Part shown: piece by piece, positions 7,201 through 11,253 of the stretch
Layout of the letters: the number at the start of each line of letters is the position of its first letter
Position numbering within the stretch: position 1 is the stretch's first letter
NCBI GenBank assembly: GCA_029240475.1
Contig: JAREAF010000044.1
Location: forward strand, 1 to 11,253
Direction: 5' to 3'
DNA length: 11,253 nt
DNA from: Rhodospirillales bacterium
Lineage (GTDB): Bacteria > Pseudomonadota > Alphaproteobacteria > JAREAF01
The notes under the pieces: generated by a model
The model's database searches: none
The model's input: only the letters and a program-made list of their open reading frames with translations
What the model was told of the DNA's origin: nothing
Position numbers and translations under genes: made by a program

Positions 7201-8139
7201 GAGCCCTTCTTCACGACCAAGGAGGTCGGCAAGGGCAGCGGGCTCGGCCTGTCGCAGGTCTACGGCTTCGTGCGCCAATCGGGAGGCGCCATCCGGATCG
7301 ACAGCGAGCCGGGAAAGGGCACGAGCGTGAACCTGTTCCTGCCCGCCTCGGCGGATGTCGCCGCGAAGGAGGAGCTCGGGCCGCGCGAGCCGGCAACCCG
7401 CCTGGAGGGCCGCTCGGTGCTCGTGGTGGAGGACGACGACGCGGTCCGGCACATGGCGGTCGAATGCCTGCGCGACCTCGGTTGCTCGGTGCATGAAGCA
7501 AGCGACGCGGGACACGCGCTGCGACTCCTCAAGGAGCAGCCCGGCATCGAGCTGATGTTCTCGGATATCGTCATGCCCCGGGGCATGAACGGAGTGGCGC
7601 TTGCGCGCGCGGCGCGGACGATGCGGCCCGATCTCCCGATCCTGCTGACCACGGGCTATAGCGGCCAGATGTCGGAGGGTCTCGACGCCTTCAAGGATTC
7701 GCTGCCGCTCCTGCGCAAGCCCTATCGGCGAGCGGAGCTGGCCCAGAAGATCCGCGAATGCCTAGCGAGCGCGCCGCCCAAGCTCGCGACCGGACCGATG
7801 AAGGTGCTGCTCGTAGAAGACGACCCGCTGGTACGCTGGGCGACCCTCGCCATGTTCGAGGAGCTGGGCCATGCGGCGACGGCGGTGGGCACCGCGCGGG
7901 AGGCGCTGCAGTCGCTCGAGGCCGAGCGCTTCGACGTGCTCTTCACGGATCTCGGGCTGCCCGACAGCAACGGCATCGATCTTGCCCGCGAGGCGCTCGC
8001 GCGCTTCGCCGGCCTGAGGGTGGTTCTGGCCACCGGGTATCAGGAGGGCGAGGCGGGCTCCGCCAGCGGCAGCTGGATCAGGCTGCCCAAGCCCTATCAC
8101 AGCGCCGATCTACAGCGCGTCCTGAGCACGATCCTCTGA
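4264..8139 (+). CDS. Membrane hybrid histidine kinase: dCache-HAMP-PAS-PAS-PAS-HisKA-HATPase-REC-REC
   Basis: This 1291-residue sensor has a first membrane helix at about 29-49, a periplasmic dCache-like ligand domain at about 50-290, a second helix at about 293-315, and HAMP to about 367. Three PAS domains follow at about 380-493, 511-620 and 630-745, then a coiled coil to about 798. The phosphorylatable histidine is H810 in G-V-A-H-D-F-N-N-L-L. The ATPase domain has N-box N922, D965 in D-Q-G-S-G-I-P, and G-K-G-S-G-L-G-L at 989-996. Two complete receiver domains end the protein: D1101 with T1129/T1130 and K1152, then D1229 with K1276. All phosphotransfer residues look intact. No HPt or DNA-binding output domain is present, so phosphate must pass to a separate partner. 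An in-frame TGA immediately precedes the ATG at 4264, which fixes it as the earliest start; there is no evident Shine-Dalgarno site. The ligand is unknown. None of the PAS domains shows the LOV cysteine motif. Confidence 0.95.
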   Translation: MNELEAAERYSGDPAPAGRRLPIGLRTRLALLVLAASLPLLVLTVVLAVRSYHTEREQMEEHTVDTAHALALAVDRELSGLQSALVALSLSQELRNGNLEVFYDQSKELLERVPAVNVSLSTPDGQQILNTRASYGQPLPKQSNLATLQRAIEAGEPVVSDLFVGAVSKRPNLSIDMPVQTELGPLVLSIGVPPELLNEILFQQRLPESWIVSLLDSSGTIVARTKAPEKFLGQKAAPGLLQALEAADEGAAEMETLEGISVLAAFSRSSISGWMAAIGVPGNELAAPLRRSLYTIAAVAAILLLGGMALAAFIARRIEQPIQALVEPALALGRGERVSVPPLRLREAHQLGRAMETAASLLDARERQRDRAEAQLRESELRFRTMADSAPVMIWMCGPDGRSIYFNRVWLEFTGRILNEELGQGWSESVHPEDSAALEEIETAFEVRQPFQTRFRLRRYDGVLRWVLNTGIPRFEDGSFVGFIGSCLDITESQQVEAALRESEARLKVSEERFRILSQSTMEGVEIHDGDRLLDANERFAALFGYRLEEIIGRSPFDLVAPSARGEAKRRSYAQSTEPYESIGLRKDGSTFPVQFWGRPIRYQGRTARVGVARDLTEEKRAAAALRHSELRYRTLVDATASIVWTTDANGNFVAPQESWEQITGQRWPDYAGEAWLAVVHPEDREGSRQRWPASVAAQTVYTVENRLWHAKTASYRYVSTRAVPIRDADGTVLEWIGTITDIDAGRRADDELRRLNDTLESRVAERTRELAEANERLRAEMLERLRIEEVLSQAQKMEAIGHMTGGVAHDFNNLLTVVVGNLEMIERSPGADDRTRRLAGAALAAAGRGERLTQQLLAFARRQTLHARVLDLNRLIGDFEPLLRRALGEGVELVIDLDPEGAPCKIDPSQFETALLNLIVNARDASSPGNRVVVSSRRRRFERGDAALPAEAQPGSYILVSVSDQGSGIPPEILSRVFEPFFTTKEVGKGSGLGLSQVYGFVRQSGGAIRIDSEPGKGTSVNLFLPASADVAAKEELGPREPATRLEGRSVLVVEDDDAVRHMAVECLRDLGCSVHEASDAGHALRLLKEQPGIELMFSDIVMPRGMNGVALARAARTMRPDLPILLTTGYSGQMSEGLDAFKDSLPLLRKPYRRAELAQKIRECLASAPPKLATGPMKVLLVEDDPLVRWATLAMFEELGHAATAVGTAREALQSLEAERFDVLFTDLGLPDSNGIDLAREALARFAGLRVVLATGYQEGEAGSASGSWIRLPKPYHSADLQRVLSTIL

Positions 8140-8162
8140 GTCTCGTCAGGACCGAGGGAAGC

Positions 8163-9395
8163 TTACGGCAGCTCGGCGCGCGCCCGATCCTGCTCGCCCG
8201 GAACCTCCCAGGTTCCATCCGCCGAGCGGCAAGCGACGCCCGGATAGACCCGCTTCATCCCTTCGGCGTCGAAGCGCGTTGCCGCGAAGCGACGGCAATT
8301 CTCCGATCCCGCGTAATCGATATCGGCGAGCGCCTCGATTTCAATATGACCGGGCAAGGCGCTGCTCTCCCACTCGACCGCGCGGCCCGAGGCCTCGTTC
8401 TCCAGCGCGTGCTGCATGGCCCAATCGAGGCCCGCGCGGGCGGCTGCGGGCCAATCCTGCCCGCCGAGTTCGACCGCGACCAGCTCGACGGCAGTCTCCT
8501 TGTCTTCTCCGACCTTCTCGGCGCGCCGGATGAAATGGCCGATGGCCGGCGCGTAGCTCCATGTGATGTTGCGCTTGGGGCCGGCCGGCTGGCGGAACGC
8601 GGTGCAGACGATCGGCAGGGTGTCGAAGCTGCCCGCAGGCACCGACACCCGGGTCGAGGAGCGGACCTTGCAGTGCCAGAGCTCGAAGATCTCTTCGGAG
8701 CTGGCGGCGGTGGCCATGGTCGTGGCGGAAACCGAGAACCGGGTTTCGGTGCCGGGCTTCAGCGGCCAGAGCACGTCCGGCGCGGCCTCGGCCTCCGCCG
8801 ATCCCGACCCATGTTCGCCGTACCAGGCAAAGGGCGGCAGGATGAAGTTGCGCGGGGCAGTGCGGCGCGTTCCGTCGCTCCCCTCCCACACGACCCGGCC
8901 GCCGTCCTGGGACAGCACGGTCTCTGAGCTGCCGTCGGAATAGTGGAACCGGTCTCCGGCTTCGTAGACGGGCTGGGCGAGACCGGTGAAGGAGGATAGC
9001 CGCTGGCGGGCGCCCGCGGCCGAATTGACGATCGTCTCCACCAGCTCGCGGGTGAGATCGCCGGTTATCTGCAGGTTGCTGTCCTTCTGGAAGGCGCGGA
9101 TGGCGGCCTGTGTCTTGGGACCGACGATGCCGTCGACGCCAGCCTCGTAATAGCCCAGCTCGAGCAGAGCGCGCTGCGCGGCCTTGATCTCCACCGGTCC
9201 CGTGGTCTCCGGCTCGGGCGCGATCACCGCCGCCGGCTTGACGGAGGGCGGCGGCGGAGAAGCGTCCGTCTGAGGCAGCAGCGAACAGCCCTGCAACAAG
9301 AGGGCGGCGCCGAGGGCGACGCCGAGCGCGCCGCCCGAACGGCTGCGGCCGGCCGTGCGCCGCTCAGGCCACCTCATTGCGCGCACGCCGGTCAA
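8163..9395 (-). CDS. Envelope lipoprotein: peptidoglycan-binding-like domain plus C-terminal surface-antigen (17 kDa type) domain
   Basis: The 410-residue product begins with an arginine-rich stretch, a hydrophobic segment (about 21-34) and a lipobox-like L-L-Q-G-C, predicting lipidation at C37 and export. A proline-rich linker follows. Residues about 69-122 match PG_binding_1 (A-A-Q-R-A-L-L-E-L-G-Y-Y, then D-G-I-V-G-P-K-T and A-I-R-A-F-Q). The middle (about 135-310) is an unassigned, probably beta-rich region with VSVPAGSFDTLPIVC and TWSYAPAIGHFIRR. The end (about 325-400) has A-M-Q-H-A-L-E-N, G-R-A-V-E-W, a cysteine at 367 and G-V-A-C-R-S-A-D-G-T-W-E, the pattern of the alphaproteobacterial surface-antigen domain. 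The protein is therefore probably held in the outer membrane and contacts the wall. I chose the TTG at 9395 because TGAGGAG lies seven bases upstream; ATG 9377 is the alternative and keeps the signal peptide. It overlaps the upstream sensor kinase gene by 32 bases. A structural or sensory-partner role is inferred. Confidence 0.85.
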   Translation of the reverse strand: MTGVRAMRWPERRTAGRSRSGGALGVALGAALLLQGCSLLPQTDASPPPPSVKPAAVIAPEPETTGPVEIKAAQRALLELGYYEAGVDGIVGPKTQAAIRAFQKDSNLQITGDLTRELVETIVNSAAGARQRLSSFTGLAQPVYEAGDRFHYSDGSSETVLSQDGGRVVWEGSDGTRRTAPRNFILPPFAWYGEHGSGSAEAEAAPDVLWPLKPGTETRFSVSATTMATAASSEEIFELWHCKVRSSTRVSVPAGSFDTLPIVCTAFRQPAGPKRNITWSYAPAIGHFIRRAEKVGEDKETAVELVAVELGGQDWPAAARAGLDWAMQHALENEASGRAVEWESSALPGHIEIEALADIDYAGSENCRRFAATRFDAEGMKRVYPGVACRSADGTWEVPGEQDRARAELP

Positions 9396-11253
9396 CCCGG
9401 CGCTCCTCAGGCAGTCGCACGATGACCGTGGTGCCGGTCCCTATGGTGCTGCGCAAGACCAGCTCGCCGCCATGGAGATCGACCAGCCGCTTCGTCAGGG
9501 TGAGGCCAAGGCCGGTGCCCTCGAACCGCCGGGCCAGTGAGGTGTCCACCTGCACGAAGGGCTCGCAGACGCGGCCCAGGTCCTTGGCCGGGATGCCGAT
9601 GCCGGTGTCGGTTACCGTGACCGTGGGCCGGCCGGCTTCGAGAGTGGCCGAGACCGTCACCCGGCCGCTCTTCGGCGTGAACTTGACCGCGTTCGACAGC
9701 AGATTGACGAGGATCTGCTTCATCGCCCGCGCATCGGCCGTGACGATGAGCATGCCGGCCGGAAACTCCGCCTCGAGGGTCAAGCCGGCCCCCTCGGCCC
9801 GCGGCCGGATCAGCCGCACCGCGGACTGCACGACCGACACCAGGTCGACCTGCTCCTCGATGAGGGTCAAATTCCCGCTCTCGATCCGGGAGAGGTCGAG
9901 AATGTCGTTGATGATCTTCAGCAGGTAATGCCCGCTGTCCCGAATGTCCGAGGCATATTCCAGATATTGGCTCTTGCCCATCGGGCCGAGCGTCTGATTG
10001 GCGAGGATGTCCGAAAAGCCGATGATCGCGTTCAGCGGCGTCTTCAGCTCGTGGCTGACCATGGCCAGGAACTCGGACTTGGCCCGGTTCGCCACTTCCG
10101 CCTGCTCCTTGGCGCTGCGCAGATTGATCTCCGCGCGCCGCCGCTCGGCGATCTCGACCTGCAGCTCGCGGTTCGCGGTGGCGAGCTCGACGGTGCGCTC
10201 CTGCACGGCCCGCTCGATGGCCCGGCGGCGCAGCACGGTCGCGGTCATGTGCTGCAGCAGGAGCCCGGTCAGCAAAAGGCTGATCAGCGCCACGCCCCAC
10301 GGCAAGGTGTCTTGCGGCCGAGGCGAGGAATCGGACAAGCGCATGATCTCGACCCGCCAGGCGTTGCCCGCGATGTCAAAACTGGAGCTGTGAAGGAATG
10401 CGGAAGCGCTCCCCTGCTCCGCGAGGGCTCGATCGTCCCAGCTGCGTGCATACAGCACGCTCTGCATCGCGCCCGAACCTTCCTCCACGAGACGGATGCC
10501 CATCGGGACGGCCGGCCCGGCGGTCTCCAGCGCCGCCTCCACCATGGGGCCGATGCTGATCGCGCCGATGGCAAAGCCCAGCAGGGCCTCATGCCGCTCC
10601 GGAGCGGGCTTGTCGAGGACCTCGCCGTCGAACAGCGGAAGCACGAACCAGACGTCGGCGTTTCGCCCCGCGACGGGATTGCCCGCCGGCAGGCGCGCGC
10701 TGAGGATGCGGCCATATTCCTCGGCCCGGGCAAGCACGGCGCGCGCGGCCGGATCGGCGCCCAGGTCGAAACCCAGCAGCCGCTCATGGCCTTCGAACGG
10801 CTCGACGTAATAGACCGGATAGTATTCGGGACGATCGGCCGCGGCGACGAGCTCGGAATCGCGGCCGAACTCGCGGATGCGCAACCCGAACAAGCCATCC
10901 ACCTGCGCGCGCCGTTCGTATTTCGCACGCTGTCCGAGCGGCACCCGTGGAACCCACTCGAGCGCCGAAAATCCCGGATAGCGCGGCAGCGTCCGCTCGG
11001 TGAAGCGCAGGAACTCCCAGCGATCGACGCCGCGCGAGGCGGAGACGAACGCCGCCATCGAGTTCAGCGCCTCGGCATATTGCCGCATCCCGTCGCGCAG
11101 CGCGGCCGAGTACCCGGTCGCCTCCATCTCGAAGCTCCGGCGCTCGATGCTGACGAGCTGGTTGCGCGCCGCGAGGAACCCGCCCGCGGTGATCGCGATG
11201 CCGCAGGCAAGCACGACGGCGCTCGGGATGAAGTCCCTCCAGGACTGAGCAGC
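9364..11253 (-). CDS. CHASE-domain membrane sensor histidine kinase (5' end outside the window)
   Basis: The frame is open to the window edge, where the codons read A-A-Q-S-W-R-D-F-I-P and run straight into a membrane helix. The gene therefore probably starts just beyond the window; a GTG at 11214 would cut into that helix. Numbering from the edge (629 visible residues): helix about 8-28, periplasmic CHASE domain about 60-260 (G-F-S-A-L-E-W-V-P-R-V and Y-Y-P-V-Y-Y-V-E-P are family marks), second helix about 316-336 (GVALISLLLTGLLLQ), then a coiled coil. HisKA has H401 in M-V-S-H-E-L-K-T-P-L-N. The ATPase domain has N-box N521, D549 in D-T-G-I-G-I-P, and G-T-G-L-G-L. It has no PAS and no receiver domain, so it signals to a separate response regulator not found here. 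CHASE domains sense small extracellular molecules; the ligand cannot be read from sequence. Its last 32 bases overlap the lipoprotein gene. Confidence 0.93.
   Translation of the reverse strand, partial: AAQSWRDFIPSAVVLACGIAITAGGFLAARNQLVSIERRSFEMEATGYSAALRDGMRQYAEALNSMAAFVSASRGVDRWEFLRFTERTLPRYPGFSALEWVPRVPLGQRAKYERRAQVDGLFGLRIREFGRDSELVAAADRPEYYPVYYVEPFEGHERLLGFDLGADPAARAVLARAEEYGRILSARLPAGNPVAGRNADVWFVLPLFDGEVLDKPAPERHEALLGFAIGAISIGPMVEAALETAGPAVPMGIRLVEEGSGAMQSVLYARSWDDRALAEQGSASAFLHSSSFDIAGNAWRVEIMRLSDSSPRPQDTLPWGVALISLLLTGLLLQHMTATVLRRRAIERAVQERTVELATANRELQVEIAERRRAEINLRSAKEQAEVANRAKSEFLAMVSHELKTPLNAIIGFSDILANQTLGPMGKSQYLEYASDIRDSGHYLLKIINDILDLSRIESGNLTLIEEQVDLVSVVQSAVRLIRPRAEGAGLTLEAEFPAGMLIVTADARAMKQILVNLLSNAVKFTPKSGRVTVSATLEAGRPTVTVTDTGIGIPAKDLGRVCEPFVQVDTSLARRFEGTGLGLTLTKRLVDLHGGELVLRSTIGTGTTVIVRLPEERRVDRRARNEVA
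9403..9409 (-). promoter_or_regulatory. Shine-Dalgarno site (TGAGGAG) for the lipoprotein, inside the kinase gene
   Basis: On the minus strand TGAGGAG stands seven bases before the TTG at 9395, ideal spacing, while the alternative ATG at 9377 has no comparable site. It also encodes part of the kinase C terminus (P-E-E-R-R), so selection on protein sequence could explain it. Confidence 0.5.

Noticed and set aside
7758..8927. 389-codon plus-strand frame spanning the end of the hybrid kinase and the antisense of the lipoprotein
   Set aside because: It overlaps the second receiver domain in another frame and the well-supported lipoprotein on the other strand; no recognisable motifs.
9364..11214. 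Complete sensor kinase starting at GTG 11214
   Set aside because: The frame is open to 11253 and the preceding codons complete the first membrane helix, so the true start is more likely outside the window.
1..11253. Mobile element, prophage, CRISPR array or tRNA
   Set aside because: No transposase or integrase motif, no spaced identical repeats, no tRNA-like cloverleaf, and composition is uniform apart from the short AT-rich operator patch.

Overview
The window is an ordinary-looking, GC-rich chromosomal segment from an alphaproteobacterium. A Hyphomicrobiales or Rhodospirillales relative is my best guess. The evidence is the uniformly GC-rich third codon positions, a lipoprotein ending in a '17 kDa surface antigen'-type domain (common in alphaproteobacteria), and a hybrid kinase of the 'HDFNN' class typical of that group. 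I see no rRNA, tRNA, insertion sequence, integrase, phage gene or CRISPR array.

Left block (1-4085, all + strand): four genes of sugar or glycan metabolism. They are the C-terminal part of a PIG-L/LmbE-type N-deacetylase (cut by the window start), a GT4 glycosyltransferase, a CelD/BcsL-type (BioF2-like) GNAT acyltransferase and a phosphomannomutase/phosphoglucomutase. The first three overlap by 16 and 11 bases, so they are almost certainly translated from one mRNA. The mutase follows after a 65-base gap that can form two alternative hairpins. Together they could supply a hexose-1-phosphate, transfer a sugar, remove an N-acetyl group and re-acylate the product. This could be decoration of a surface polysaccharide or synthesis of a small amino-sugar conjugate.

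Middle (4086-4263): a 178-base intergenic region with the only AT-rich patch in the window. It holds two overlapping perfect palindromes, a nested hairpin close to the next start codon, and a pair of TTACCCT direct repeats. It is the probable promoter and leader of the next gene.

Right block: a 1291-residue membrane hybrid histidine kinase on + (dCache, HAMP, three PAS, HisKA/HATPase, two receiver domains; 4264-8139) converges, with only 23 bases between stop codons, on a two-gene - strand unit. That unit is a CHASE-type sensor histidine kinase (cut at its 5' end by the window edge) followed by an overlapping gene for a lipoprotein with a peptidoglycan-binding-like domain and a C-terminal surface-antigen domain. 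Neither kinase has a DNA-binding response regulator beside it in this window. The right block therefore looks like two sensory genes whose outputs lie elsewhere, one of them coupled to an envelope lipoprotein.
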